In this document: positions 20,098-29,634 of the stretch, in pieces
Numbering within the stretch: the first letter of the stretch is position 1
Layout: each line of letters starts with the position of its first letter
NCBI GenBank assembly: GCA_903864275.1
Contig: CAIPFE010000050.1
Span: 1 to 64,000, forward strand
From: an uncultured Mucilaginibacter sp.
GTDB lineage: Bacteria; Bacteroidota; Bacteroidia; Sphingobacteriales; Sphingobacteriaceae
Direction: 5' to 3'
DNA: 64,000 nucleotides
Position numbers and translations under genes: made by a program
The notes under the pieces: model-generated
The model's database searches: none
What the model was told of the DNA's origin: nothing
What the model saw: only the letters and a program-made list of their open reading frames with translations

Positions 20098-22572
20098 TTA
20101 ATAATTTACAGTTTGCCTGCGGTTGTTAATACTAAAACTTATTTCATAAACTTTTGCCGTGCCTGAATCTGTTCCGGGCGAATAGCTATTATTAATTAAA
20201 TCGGGCGTCATTTTATAGGTTGCGAGATTTGCGTTTGCAGCTTTTCCATCAATTTTTACCTGACTAAGTCCGCTAAAACCGTGCAATATTAATTTAACAA
20301 TATGAAACTTACTTTTGAAATTGCCCGATACTTCATCAAAAATTATTTTATGATCTGAAGGGTTGAACTTAAGCACCCGCTTATAATAGCCATCGTTTTC
20401 ATAATTATAGGATTTGCCGTCGTCTTCGTAATAAATAAACTCATTGGCGACGTTGCCATTATAAACATGCAAAGTAAGGGTGTCAGTCGGCTCTTCGGCA
20501 GTAGTTTGAACAAGCGACTGCATGGGGATAATACTGCCTTCTTTTACATAAACCGGCAAACCGCTTACCGAAAGGGGTTGAATAACAGCCTGTTTGCCCT
20601 GCAATTGTTCGTCCGTATATAAATTATACCATAAGCCGGGTGGTAAATAGACTTTACCAAAGTCCTTTGTGCTTTCAAAGGGGGCAACTAAAAATGAACC
20701 GCCAAACATATATTGGTTTTGGTAAGCGGCATCATATACATTAGGGTCAAAAGTGTAGTCAATAGCAAGTGTGCGCATCAGCGGCAAGCCATTTTGAGTG
20801 GCTTCGTAGAACGAAGAGTAGATATACGGCAGCAATTTGTAGCGCAGATTGATATAGTTCCTGATTACAGGCAGTGCATCTTCCCCGTAAGTCCAGGGCT
20901 CGGAAGACCGGGTGTTTAGCGTTGTATGGTTCCGGAAATATGGGATAAACGCGCCGATCTGCATCCAGCGGATGTACAGCGAAGGGCTTGGGCCACCGGT
21001 AAAGCCGCCTATGTCCATACCTGTAAAGGGTACGCCACTGATACCGAGACTATTCATTAAACGGACACCCAGCATCATGTGATTTTCTTCGGATCGGTTA
21101 TCCCCCGTCCAGATCGCTGAATACCGCTGCAACCCTGCGTAACCCGACCGCGTTAAAATAAACGGGCGTTCCTTGAAATGCTGCCGCGCCCCTTCATAGC
21201 TTGAGCGGGCCATCTCCAGTCCATACACATTATGTGCCTGCAGATGTGACGCCCCGGCGCCATCATAATTAAATAATACGTTCGAAGGTACTTTTTGCCC
21301 CCAGGTAGAAAATTCGTTCATGTCATTCCAGATGCCGCTAACGCCATTATCCGAGAAGAATTTAACCTGCCCCATCCACCACGACCGGCCTTTTTCGCTG
21401 GTGAAGTCCGGGAAATTACACCAGCCGGGCCATACCTGCCCGGTATAAAAACTTTTATCAGGATATTGTATGAAAACACTATCCTTTACGCCGCTTTCCC
21501 AAGCTTTTGCCCCTTTTTGAACTTTGATGCCTGGGTCGACTATAACGGTAAGCCTGAACCCAAGCTTATTTAAATTAGCAGACAAATTCACAGGGTCGGG
21601 GAAACGGGTTTTGTCCCAGGTAAACAGCTGGTATTGATCCATATAACGAATATCCAGCGTTATGCCATCGCATGGGATCTTTTTTTCGCGAAGTGTTTGT
21701 GCAATGCGCATCACTTCAGTATCGGGATAATAACTATAACGGTTTTGCTGGTAGCCAAGGCTCCATAGCGGGGGCATTTTCATACGGCCGGTAAGCGATG
21801 TATACGAAGTTATAATATCGGCCAGCCGCTTGTGATAAATAAAATAATAATTCATTTCACCGCCGCGGGCGCCAAACGAGGAAAAGCGGTTATTGCTTGC
21901 GCCAAAATTGAAGTCGCTTTGGAAGGTGTTATCCAGGAATATACCATAGTTTAACTGGTGGTGTATGCCAACATAAAACGGGATTGTGGAATAAATAGGG
22001 TCCTGGTCAACTGTATACGCATAGGTATCCGAATTCCAGTTGGTATAGCCGTTGCCTTTGCGGTCGAGGTTGCCTGTTTTTTCGCCCAGGCCAATGAAGC
22101 GTTCATCAGGCATCATCGTTTTATAACAAGTTACCTCATCGCCCACCCATGATGTTGACAATCCGGGCTCATCCTGGTTGATCAGCTGGCCATCCGGGGT
22201 ATAATAGGCTATCTTAAAAGGTGATTTATAAACGATGGCTTCAAGGGAATCGGTAGTAACGGTAATACTTTCGGCATCCTGCGTAATTTTAACATTGTTT
22301 TTTTGAGGCCCGTTAATTACCGCATATGAAAAATCCCTGCCCAATGGCTTTTTATCAAGCCGGACACGAATAATTGAAGGACTGTAAACTGTTAGCTTCC
22401 CATAGGCATTGGCGGTGGTAAAGGAAACATCCTGCGCCCCAACATCAACTGTTTTCACATTCCCGGGGGCGAGCACCGGCGATTGGGCCATCACACCAGG
22501 CATATTTAAAATGCAGGCAAATAACAACACGGCCCCAATAAATTTCATGGATTGTTTCGGATATAAGGTCAT
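20098..22572 (-). CDS. Secreted alpha-glucosidase, glycoside hydrolase family 31
   Basis: Up to 824 residues; the ATG at residue 9 (22548) is more likely, giving a signal peptide that starts MKFIGAVLLF and ends VMAQ. The layout is an N-terminal beta domain, a (beta/alpha)8 barrel and C-terminal beta domains. The retaining nucleophile is D417 in WNDMNE (415-420) and the acid/base is D491 in IWTGDNRSEE. The DGITLDIRYMDQYQLFTWD block (302-320) marks substrate subsite -1. It releases alpha-glucose from the non-reducing ends of alpha-glucosides. It heads the GH31-GH37 pair. A minus-strand TACTTTG box at 22667-22673 may be its promoter, with a leader of about 90 nt. Confidence 0.93.
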   Translation of the reverse strand: MTLYPKQSMKFIGAVLLFACILNMPGVMAQSPVLAPGNVKTVDVGAQDVSFTTANAYGKLTVYSPSIIRVRLDKKPLGRDFSYAVINGPQKNNVKITQDAESITVTTDSLEAIVYKSPFKIAYYTPDGQLINQDEPGLSTSWVGDEVTCYKTMMPDERFIGLGEKTGNLDRKGNGYTNWNSDTYAYTVDQDPIYSTIPFYVGIHHQLNYGIFLDNTFQSDFNFGASNNRFSSFGARGGEMNYYFIYHKRLADIITSYTSLTGRMKMPPLWSLGYQQNRYSYYPDTEVMRIAQTLREKKIPCDGITLDIRYMDQYQLFTWDKTRFPDPVNLSANLNKLGFRLTVIVDPGIKVQKGAKAWESGVKDSVFIQYPDKSFYTGQVWPGWCNFPDFTSEKGRSWWMGQVKFFSDNGVSGIWNDMNEFSTWGQKVPSNVLFNYDGAGASHLQAHNVYGLEMARSSYEGARQHFKERPFILTRSGYAGLQRYSAIWTGDNRSEENHMMLGVRLMNSLGISGVPFTGMDIGGFTGGPSPSLYIRWMQIGAFIPYFRNHTTLNTRSSEPWTYGEDALPVIRNYINLRYKLLPYIYSSFYEATQNGLPLMRTLAIDYTFDPNVYDAAYQNQYMFGGSFLVAPFESTKDFGKVYLPPGLWYNLYTDEQLQGKQAVIQPLSVSGLPVYVKEGSIIPMQSLVQTTAEEPTDTLTLHVYNGNVANEFIYYEDDGKSYNYENDGYYKRVLKFNPSDHKIIFDEVSGNFKSKFHIVKLILHGFSGLSQVKIDGKAANANLATYKMTPDLINNSYSPGTDSGTAKVYEISFSINNRRQTVNY

Positions 22573-22878
22573 ACCCTGGTTAGTAATTCAATTAACATTG
22601 TTTAGCCTAAAATAATTGGTCGGTTTAATGGTTATAGTCACAGGCGTATTGAACTACCCGCTACAACAAAGTAATAAATCAGCAGCAGTATTACCTATTT
22701 GTTTACCCAAAATTTAAAAATAAAACGGGTATAATAATCTCAATTAATTATTAATCAATTACTTATATATAGACCACATGAAAAGTATATAACTATTATT
22801 TAACCTTTCGGGATATTAAAATAACATTTTAATAGTCGAAGATTTGGCATTTAATGCAGCCGGTAAATTTAGAAATTA
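22573..22878. other. AT-rich intergenic region between GH31 and tRNA-Arg
   Basis: About 300 bases without a gene. It contains the possible GH31 promoter box (minus-strand TACTTTG, 22667-22673) and the upstream region of the divergent tRNA-Arg. No further structure was seen. Confidence 0.4.
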
Positions 22879-22886
22879 TATATTTG
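22879..22886 (+). promoter_or_regulatory. -7 promoter box of tRNA-Arg
   Basis: TATATTTG fits the Bacteroidota -7 consensus TAnnTTTG and ends 11 bases before the first tRNA base, as expected for a stable-RNA promoter. Confidence 0.6.
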
Positions 22887-22897
22887 CAGAAATTATT

Positions 22898-22969
22898 GCT
22901 CCCGTAGTTCAACGGATAGAATTATGGTTTCCGGTACCATCGATATGAGTTCGAATCTCGTCGGGAGCA
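22898..22969 (+). tRNA. tRNA-Arg (anticodon CCG)
   Basis: A complete 72-base cloverleaf. The acceptor GCTCCCG pairs with CGGGAGC, the D stem is GTTC/GAAT (one G-T pair), the anticodon stem is ATGGT/ACCAT with loop TTCCGGT (anticodon CCG), and the T stem is ATGAG/CTCGT with loop TTCGAAT. The discriminator is A and no CCA is encoded. It should decode CGG arginine codons. Confidence 0.95.
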
Positions 22970-22992
22970 CTCCCCCTTTGCACGAAGACTTA

Positions 22993-23010
22993 GGAAGTTT
23001 TAAAACTTCC
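22993..23010. repeat. Perfect palindrome after tRNA-Arg
   Basis: An 18-base perfect palindrome (GGAAGTTTTAAAACTTCC) 24 bases past the tRNA, with a weaker outer pairing of ACTTAG and CTAAGT. It could stop tRNA transcription, but no T-run follows, so a terminator is not claimed. Confidence 0.4.
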
Positions 23011-23229
23011 CGGCTCTCGTAGTCTAAGTATCACACCGTTGGGCCTTAATGATTCCTGACTAATCTCAGATCCTTTAATTATTTATTAAGATAGCTTACT
23101 GCATCTTGCGCCTGCAATTGATGGTCCTTATGCCAATCGGCTATTGTCGTATTATCCCGGTAATCCTTAATTCGCCTTTTTATTTATCCCCCCTTTAAAA
23201 CGCTTATTGCAAAACTGTTTTACTTCCAG

Positions 23230-26200
23230 CTACAATTTGGTTGGCGGTCCAGTCCTGGCATTGTACCCTTCTTTTAATATAGCTATAAACAGATCAAGTT
23301 TAATGGGCTTCGATATATAATTATTCATGCCGGCCTCATAGCAGGCTGTCCGGTCTTCCGACATGGCGTTTGCCGTCATGGCAATTATGTATGGTTGACC
23401 TATTGCAGAGTCGTTACGTATGCTCCTGGTAGCCTCGAGCCCATCCATCCCGGGCATTTGTATGTCCATCAGTATAACGTCGAATATTTTTTCAGCTAAA
23501 AACTCCAATACTTCGAGGCCATTATTAGCTAATTTAGGCTCGTAACCTAATTTGGTTAAAATCCTGATGATCAGCTTCTGGTTAATCAGGTTATCTTCGG
23601 CAACCAATATTTTTAGCGGGTAATTTTCAGCAAAATCAGGCGACAAAGCCTGGGCCTTTTTATACTCATAAGTCGCAGTGTCCGGGCTTTCATTAAGCCC
23701 GGTTTGCAAAGCCAAGCTGAGTTGGCGCCGTTTGACAGGCTTGGTTAACATTGCCACAAACAAATCGGGATGCTTTTTCATACTGTCGTCGCCTAATGAA
23801 CTCAGCAAAATAACCGGGATTTGCGGGTGGACGCTTTTAATTTGCCGGCTAAGCTCTATTCCGTTCATTTCAGGCATCTGCATGTCAGTAATCACCAGGT
23901 TATAAACTTCCGGGCCCTGTAAAAGTTTCAGGGCCTCTGCACCAGAATTGACGGCGGTGGTATGCAAATTCCAGAAATCAAGTTGTGCTTTTAAAACCTG
24001 CAGGTAAGTATTATTGTCATCCACTATTAAAATATGTTTTGTTTTGATATCTGGAAGATTGACTGAATAAAGCCGCTTACGGCTCTGCACCTGGCATTTT
24101 ATGTTAAAGCTGAACTTTGAACCATTACCTTCTGTGCTTTTCACCCGGATCTCGCCACCCAGTAGTTCCACCAGGCGTTTGGTAATTGCCAGGCCTAAAC
24201 CTGTGCCCCCGTACCTGCGCGTTGTTGATGAATCAAGTTGTGTAAAGGGTTTGAAAAGATTTGAGAGTTTCTCTTCAGAAATACCTATACCAGTATCAAT
24301 GATATCAAATGTTATGACTAAAATATCCCCTGTTTCGGAGGCTAAAGCGATATCCAGGAAAATCTCACCCTTGTGTGTAAATTTCATGGCATTGCCAAGC
24401 AAATTAACCAATATCTGCCGCAAACGCAGGCTGTCTGCAATAATCAAATCGGGCAGTTGGTCATCAATCCGGCAAATCAGGTCGATATTGTATTCAACAG
24501 CATTACCGGCAAACATGTCAAGCACTTCTTCAACACAAAAACGAAGTTCAAATTCATGCGGATCAAGTTCCATTTTGCCGGACTCTATTTTTGAAAAATC
24601 CAGTATGTCATTGATGATCTTCAGTAAAGCTTCTCCGCTGTTTATGATATTTTCAGTATATTCAAACTGCTCCGCAGAAAGCTCCGTTTCAACCAGCAAC
24701 GAAGCCATGCCGATTACGCCATTCATTGGCGTACGGATCTCGTGGCTCATGGTAGCTAAAAATGTGCTTTTTGCATGATTGGCTTTGTCAGCTTCTGAGC
24801 GTGCTTCCTCCGCATCAAGCCTGGCCCTTTGCTCCTGGATTCGTTGCTCATGAAGGTCCTCGTTCAATATCTGCAGTTCTTCAGTTTGATCCAATAATTC
24901 AGTGTTGAGCGATATAAGTTTTTCTGATTGTGCCTGCATTTCCTTTGATGAAGCCTGCAATTCTGTATTCAGTAACTGCAGGTTTTTAGCTTGTCTAAGC
25001 ACTTCATAGGTACGCTCGGCCACTTGCTTTTCAAGCGCTTGTTTTTGTTCCTGAACGCTTTTTGTACGAAACTGAAATATGACGTAGATAAAAAAGCCGG
25101 TAAATAATACAGCAAGCAGCTTAAACCACCACGTCAGCCAGAATGGCGGAACAATTATAATTTTAATTGAGACTCCTTTTTGATTCCACACGCCGTCATT
25201 ATTGGCAGCTTTTACCCTGAATACGTATTCGCCCGGATTTAAGTTGGTATAGGTTGCTTTATGCTCATTGCCAACATAATTCCAGTCTTTTTCAAAGTTT
25301 TCGAGCTTGTAGGCATACTGATTTTTTTCATGGATCGTATAGTCTAACGCTGAAAACTCAAATGTAAATACCGATTGGGTATAGTTAAGCCTGATGGTAC
25401 GGGTGTCAACTATGGATTGCTTTAAAGGCGAGTTTTCCGCGCCGGGCACTACCGACTTGTTGAATAACCGGAAGTCGGTGATCACTACCGGGGGGATGTT
25501 TTTATTTTCGGGTATAACGTCCGGGTTTATAATATTAAACCCGCTTATACCGCCAAAATATATTTCACCTGTAATGGCTTTAAATCCGGCGTTTAGCGAA
25601 AATTCATGATTTTGTAATCCATTTTGCAGCCTGTAATTTTTAAATGAATTGTTTTTTGCATCAAAACGGTTTAAGTCATTGTCGGTACTTATCCACAAAA
25701 AACCTTTATCATCCTCGATAATACTGTTTACAGAATTGTTTGACAAGCCGTTTTCAGTCGTATACGCGGTAAATTTGTTATGAACACGGTCGTATTTATC
25801 CAGGCCGCCCCCAAATGTACCTACCCATATATTTCCATTTCTGTCGCCGCTAAAACAATAAACAATATCACTGGAAAGGTTGCTGTTGGCTTTTGTGAGA
25901 TGGGTAAAAGTATTAGTTGCCCAATGGTAAATACTTATCCCCCCGCTGTAGGTGCCAATCCATATATCCCCATCCCTGTCCTCAAAAAAGCACCTAATAT
26001 CTTTGTTCGAGACCGATTTTTCGTTGCCCGCTTCGGGCATATACCGGGTAATTTTTTGTGTCGATAAGTTAAGCACATTAACGCCGCCACCATTGGTCCC
26101 AATCCACAGGTTATTTCGTTTATCTTCCAGTAACGCAAAAACCCTGTCGTCAGATAGCTGGTTATCGCCATTGCCTTTTGCATAAACTGTGAATGTTTGT

Positions 26201-27561
26201 TTCTCCGTATCAAACAAATCCAGGCCACCCGCATAAGTACCAATCCATAGACCGTTACCCGTTTTGCTTTTCAGTAAGGCAATCACCGCATTGCTCGATA
26301 TGGTGTTTTTGCTGCCTTGCTGATGCATGTAATGCGTAAACTGGCGTGAGGAGTTGTTAAGCAAATCGAGCCCCGCTCCGTCGGTACCCACCCAAATTTT
26401 CCCATTGCCAGCATCGGCAAATGAGCTTATAACGCCATACGTTAACCCCCGCGCATTGCCGACCTGGTAGTGGTATACGTTAAACAAAGGCAAATTTTTA
26501 TCATATTTATTTATGCCCCCTTCAAAGGTAGAAACCCATAATATCCCCGAACTATCCATAAATATAGCTCTAACGGAAGCTACGCTTAAATTTGAATTAT
26601 CATTTGTTGAGGTAGTATAGGTGGTGAAAGTGCTGCCCTGGCTGTTATAAAAATCAAGCCCATACTCTGTGCCTATCCATAAGCAGCCATTTTCTGTGGG
26701 CGTTATGCTAAAAACAGTATTATTGCTCAACCCCAAATTTCCCGCCGGATTATATTCATGGTGTTGAAAAACACCAGTTTCGGGATCCAGTTTGTCAATG
26801 CCCTTGTCATGTGTACCGACCCATATATTTCCTTTTCCATCATCGGCGAGTGCACTAATAAAATTGCTGTTAACGGTTTTCGCGTCCTGGTCGTTGTGCA
26901 GATAGGTTGTAAAATTGCCGGTTCTATTATTCAAAACGCTAAGCCCGGTTTCCGTGCCAACCCATAAACGCTGCCGGCCATCTTTGATAATAGCGGTGAC
27001 GCTGGCAATGCTTAAATTCCCGGGCTTTTTACCATTATCCGCATGACGGGTAATTTCATTGGTTTTTTGATTTAATAGATCGAGGCCCTGGTAAGTGCCT
27101 ATCCACAAAACGCCGGGCTCACCTTCCCGGATAGCAGTTACAGAGTTATTGCTTAGGGTTTTAGGATTGCCGGCAACACTATAATAATTAACAAAAGAGT
27201 CATTTGCCCGGTTGTAAAAGCTTAATCCATCCCGGGTGCCAACCCATAAATTGCCTGCCTTATCCTGGTACAGTACATTAATGCCATTCCCGGCGATACT
27301 GTTTTTGTCCTTTGGATTGTTACGGTAAACAATAAAATGATACCCATCGTACCTGTTCAATCCTTCTTCGGTGCCAAACCACATAAAGCCATACTTGTCT
27401 TTTAGTATTGCAGGGACTGTATTTTGCGAAAGGCCATTATCGGTTGTAATATGGGTAAATTTAACATTTTGCTGTGCGTAGGCACCCTGGCAACACAATG
27501 CAAGCATGGGTAACATTACAAATAACAAATGCCGGTACAGGCAAAAAAAAAGTTTATACAT
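23230..27561 (-). CDS. Hybrid two-component sensor: periplasmic propeller, histidine kinase and two receivers
   Basis: 1443 residues. Signal peptide (1-30), about 14 Reg_prop propeller repeats (35-680, pattern LWIGT..GGL), a Y_Y_Y domain (about 740-803), a transmembrane helix (about 810-830), a long coiled coil (835-930), HisKA with phospho-acceptor H940 (MSHEIRTPMNG), HATPase with N1057 (LVNLLGNAMKF) and G boxes (DTGIGI, GGTGLGLAI), receiver 1 with D1226 and receiver 2 with D1366. The outer half is that of Bacteroidota sugar-sensing HTCS proteins, but the protein ends in a receiver with no AraC output domain. It must signal through a partner or phosphotransfer. It is adjacent to the glucoside locus on the same strand. 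The domain calls are firm; the ligand is unknown. Confidence 0.93.
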   Translation of the reverse strand: MYKLFFCLYRHLLFVMLPMLALCCQGAYAQQNVKFTHITTDNGLSQNTVPAILKDKYGFMWFGTEEGLNRYDGYHFIVYRNNPKDKNSIAGNGINVLYQDKAGNLWVGTRDGLSFYNRANDSFVNYYSVAGNPKTLSNNSVTAIREGEPGVLWIGTYQGLDLLNQKTNEITRHADNGKKPGNLSIASVTAIIKDGRQRLWVGTETGLSVLNNRTGNFTTYLHNDQDAKTVNSNFISALADDGKGNIWVGTHDKGIDKLDPETGVFQHHEYNPAGNLGLSNNTVFSITPTENGCLWIGTEYGLDFYNSQGSTFTTYTTSTNDNSNLSVASVRAIFMDSSGILWVSTFEGGINKYDKNLPLFNVYHYQVGNARGLTYGVISSFADAGNGKIWVGTDGAGLDLLNNSSRQFTHYMHQQGSKNTISSNAVIALLKSKTGNGLWIGTYAGGLDLFDTEKQTFTVYAKGNGDNQLSDDRVFALLEDKRNNLWIGTNGGGVNVLNLSTQKITRYMPEAGNEKSVSNKDIRCFFEDRDGDIWIGTYSGGISIYHWATNTFTHLTKANSNLSSDIVYCFSGDRNGNIWVGTFGGGLDKYDRVHNKFTAYTTENGLSNNSVNSIIEDDKGFLWISTDNDLNRFDAKNNSFKNYRLQNGLQNHEFSLNAGFKAITGEIYFGGISGFNIINPDVIPENKNIPPVVITDFRLFNKSVVPGAENSPLKQSIVDTRTIRLNYTQSVFTFEFSALDYTIHEKNQYAYKLENFEKDWNYVGNEHKATYTNLNPGEYVFRVKAANNDGVWNQKGVSIKIIIVPPFWLTWWFKLLAVLFTGFFIYVIFQFRTKSVQEQKQALEKQVAERTYEVLRQAKNLQLLNTELQASSKEMQAQSEKLISLNTELLDQTEELQILNEDLHEQRIQEQRARLDAEEARSEADKANHAKSTFLATMSHEIRTPMNGVIGMASLLVETELSAEQFEYTENIINSGEALLKIINDILDFSKIESGKMELDPHEFELRFCVEEVLDMFAGNAVEYNIDLICRIDDQLPDLIIADSLRLRQILVNLLGNAMKFTHKGEIFLDIALASETGDILVITFDIIDTGIGISEEKLSNLFKPFTQLDSSTTRRYGGTGLGLAITKRLVELLGGEIRVKSTEGNGSKFSFNIKCQVQSRKRLYSVNLPDIKTKHILIVDDNNTYLQVLKAQLDFWNLHTTAVNSGAEALKLLQGPEVYNLVITDMQMPEMNGIELSRQIKSVHPQIPVILLSSLGDDSMKKHPDLFVAMLTKPVKRRQLSLALQTGLNESPDTATYEYKKAQALSPDFAENYPLKILVAEDNLINQKLIIRILTKLGYEPKLANNGLEVLEFLAEKIFDVILMDIQMPGMDGLEATRSIRNDSAIGQPYIIAMTANAMSEDRTACYEAGMNNYISKPIKLDLFIAILKEGYNARTGPPTKL

Positions 27562-28191
27562 TCTTGAAGGCGATCTCCTTTTGAAATATTTTAAATAATA
27601 ATTGTTATGGGTAATGCAGATTGCAGTTTATATAAGGCCAGATGCTTATAATCAGCAAGCTGTTGAGAAAGTTTCTGCGAAAAAGCAGCGTTTAATTTTA
27701 GGAACAAATCCAACGCCAATATTTAAGTCAATTAATATCGGTGGGCTTATTGTTGATGATCCTATAAAAAAGCCTAAATATTTTTCATAGCTGCCCGGCA
27801 AATCAACGTTTACCACCGGAATATTTAAGTTTGTTTCATACGGACGATACAGATAAAAGAGCTATGTATATGAATAAACCTATATTTCAGCCAATTGTTT
27901 TACGCCCTCCCGTACCCTCATTCAGCCAGGAGGGGTGCAGCGTCAGGGGACCAATTATAAATTTTTGTATAGCCCCGGGGTGTTTATATATCTAAAACGA
28001 ATTCGTGGACTAAGATGCAGACCTGCAGAAGACGGCCCGGCGGAACGAACCGGCATCGTTAAGCAATTGAACCGGGTCTCAGGTCACCGGTAAAAAAGTA
28101 ATTCATACGTTACATATTGTGCGGTTTTCGGTTTGAATTCCCCCTTTTCTGACTAAAGACAATTGTATATACAGGTGTTTTTCTCAAAAAG
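27562..28191. other. Long intergenic stretch, no gene recognised
   Basis: 630 bases. The possible frames are short, show no family resemblance and have no convincing start. A frame ending near 28093 (about 37 codons from a GTG) was considered and dismissed. No RNA gene or riboswitch core was recognised. It holds the region upstream of the hybrid kinase (start 27561). Confidence 0.4.
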
Positions 28192-28731
28192 TTAGCGGTG
28201 CGTCAAAACATTTCCTTTGTCATCCATTTCAAGGAAAGGATTGAAGGCAATTTCCCAAAGGTTGCCTTCAATATCGACGACATAGCCGCTATATCCGCCC
28301 CATGAAGCTTTTTGTGGCGTTTTAATTATTTTCACGCCACGGTCCTGCAAAGTTTTAAATACTTCATCAACTTCTTTTTCCGACTTATAATTTATCGCAA
28401 GGGTAAATTTTTTAAAACCTGTACCGTCGCCGGGAACCCCGGCATCCGCCGCAAGCTCATCGGCGGGAAATAGTGAAAGAATAGATCCATTCAACTTAAA
28501 AAAAACTATGCCATCGCTGTCCTTTAAAGGGGTCCATTTAAACTTGTCAATATAAAATTGTTTTAGTTTGTTAAGATCGGCTGCGCCAATTGTTATAAAG
28601 GTTAATCTTTGTTCCATAATTTGATCAGTTTTTGTACCTGGCTGAATACCGTCAACTTTGTTTTGAGCATTTGCAACGGTGACTATCAACAACAAAAGCA
28701 TCACGGCAAGGCTTCTGAAATATATTTTCAT
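28192..28731 (-). CDS. Exported VOC-superfamily (glyoxalase-like) protein, copy 1
   Basis: 179 residues with a clear signal peptide (1-22, ending NAQ) followed by one vicinal-oxygen-chelate unit (LTFITIGAADLNKLKQFYIDKFKW, then GYSGYVVDIEGNLWEIAFNPF). VOC proteins are usually cytoplasmic; export is unusual. The typical first metal-ligand His is not visible, while the C-terminal WEIAFNP motif keeps its Glu, as in the metal-poor CFP32/PhnB-like branch. It shares about the same length, signal and C-terminal ending (DKGNVLTH) with the VOC protein at 29635, so the two are paralogues. It is the last gene of a four-gene run begun by an AraC regulator. The reaction is unknown. Confidence 0.82.
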   Translation of the reverse strand: MKIYFRSLAVMLLLLIVTVANAQNKVDGIQPGTKTDQIMEQRLTFITIGAADLNKLKQFYIDKFKWTPLKDSDGIVFFKLNGSILSLFPADELAADAGVPGDGTGFKKFTLAINYKSEKEVDEVFKTLQDRGVKIIKTPQKASWGGYSGYVVDIEGNLWEIAFNPFLEMDDKGNVLTHR

Positions 28732-28789
28732 TTTATCCGGTTATTATATATTTATATTATTACTTTAAAATTCCTGCATTTTCAAACTG

Positions 28790-29632
28790 CTAATCCGGTT
28801 TGACCCCGTTAACAAAAGGCAGGATGATCTGCGATATTAGGTTCGGCGTTCGCATCAGCAACAAGCTATCACTATAGGGAATAATAGCCAGGTGGCCTTT
28901 TTTCAATAAACGGTATGCCTCTACATATTTTTCGAGAGGGCAGCCATCGTTTTCTCCGGTAGCTATAAGCGTAGGGCATTGTATGGCCGCTATTGTTTCT
29001 TTGCTCACATAAATACTGTCACGCCAAACCCTCGCCATTTCATCAATAAATTCATCAAAACGGGCCGGCTCGGGCGATAACTTTTTACGTTCGGCAACCA
29101 TTACAGGCTCATTTTTCTCCAAATATGCGGCGCCAAATTCATTGATATATTTTCTATCCACACCGGTTAAATATGCTGCGCCGAAATTGCTGCCGATAGC
29201 AACCAGTTTTTTAACCGCATCAGAATGATCGGCGGCAAGATAATATCCCTGCTGCGCGCCATCAGCAATGCCTATTACGATAGCGCTGTCTGTTGTAAGA
29301 TGGCGGAGAACTTTATAGGCATCTTCAGAAAAAAGCTTGTAAGATAAATGCTGATGCCCCAATTCCGATTTGCCATGCCCGCGGGTGGCAACAGCGATCA
29401 CCATAAATTTTTTACTGAGATCAGGGATCAGTTTTTTATTTTCACCGATAGAACCGTATACACCGCCATGCAATAGTAGCACGGGCTGGCCGCTGCCATA
29501 TACCTCGTAATAGATATTTGCATCGCCGGTATTGAAATATTTTCCGGCAGCAGGGTTGTTACCGTACGGGACCTGCGCATGAATACAGTCGGCCATGATA
29601 CAAACCAGTAGTAACATTGTTAATCTTTTCAT
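28790..29632 (-). CDS. Exported alpha/beta-hydrolase-fold protein, probably catalytically dead
   Basis: 280 residues with a signal peptide (about 1-19). The fold is clear from VLLLHGGVYGS (oxyanion HGG), VIAVATRGHGKSE and TLIATGEND. However, the nucleophile elbow, normally G-x-S-D-G, reads G-I-A-D-G, so the Ser is Ala. Where the catalytic His is expected (P-G-A-G-H), the sequence reads P-Y-S-D-S. The Asp-bearing strand (GENDG) remains. Two of three triad residues therefore look lost. It lies between two exported VOC paralogues, with only 2 bp to the upstream stop, so co-expression is certain by layout. A binding or scaffold role is more likely than hydrolysis. The frame itself is intact. Confidence 0.82.
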   Translation of the reverse strand: MKRLTMLLLVCIMADCIHAQVPYGNNPAAGKYFNTGDANIYYEVYGSGQPVLLLHGGVYGSIGENKKLIPDLSKKFMVIAVATRGHGKSELGHQHLSYKLFSEDAYKVLRHLTTDSAIVIGIADGAQQGYYLAADHSDAVKKLVAIGSNFGAAYLTGVDRKYINEFGAAYLEKNEPVMVAERKKLSPEPARFDEFIDEMARVWRDSIYVSKETIAAIQCPTLIATGENDGCPLEKYVEAYRLLKKGHLAIIPYSDSLLLMRTPNLISQIILPFVNGVKPD

Positions 29633-29634
29633 TA

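Noticed and set aside
22993-23010. Palindrome as terminator of tRNA-Arg
   Set aside because: The stem is AT-rich in its centre and no T-run follows, so it is listed only as a repeat.
24101-24778. Plus-strand open frame of 225 codons
   Set aside because: It lies opposite the kinase and receiver domains of the hybrid sensor, whose motifs are intact; Ser-rich shadow.
27602-27790. Plus-strand open frame of 62 codons upstream of the hybrid kinase
   Set aside because: No signal, domain or promoter context; composition like the surrounding non-coding DNA.
28016-28095. Short frame ending KQLNRVSGHR, resembling the end of a recombinase
   Set aside because: About 37 codons at most, no active-site residues and no further fragment around it.
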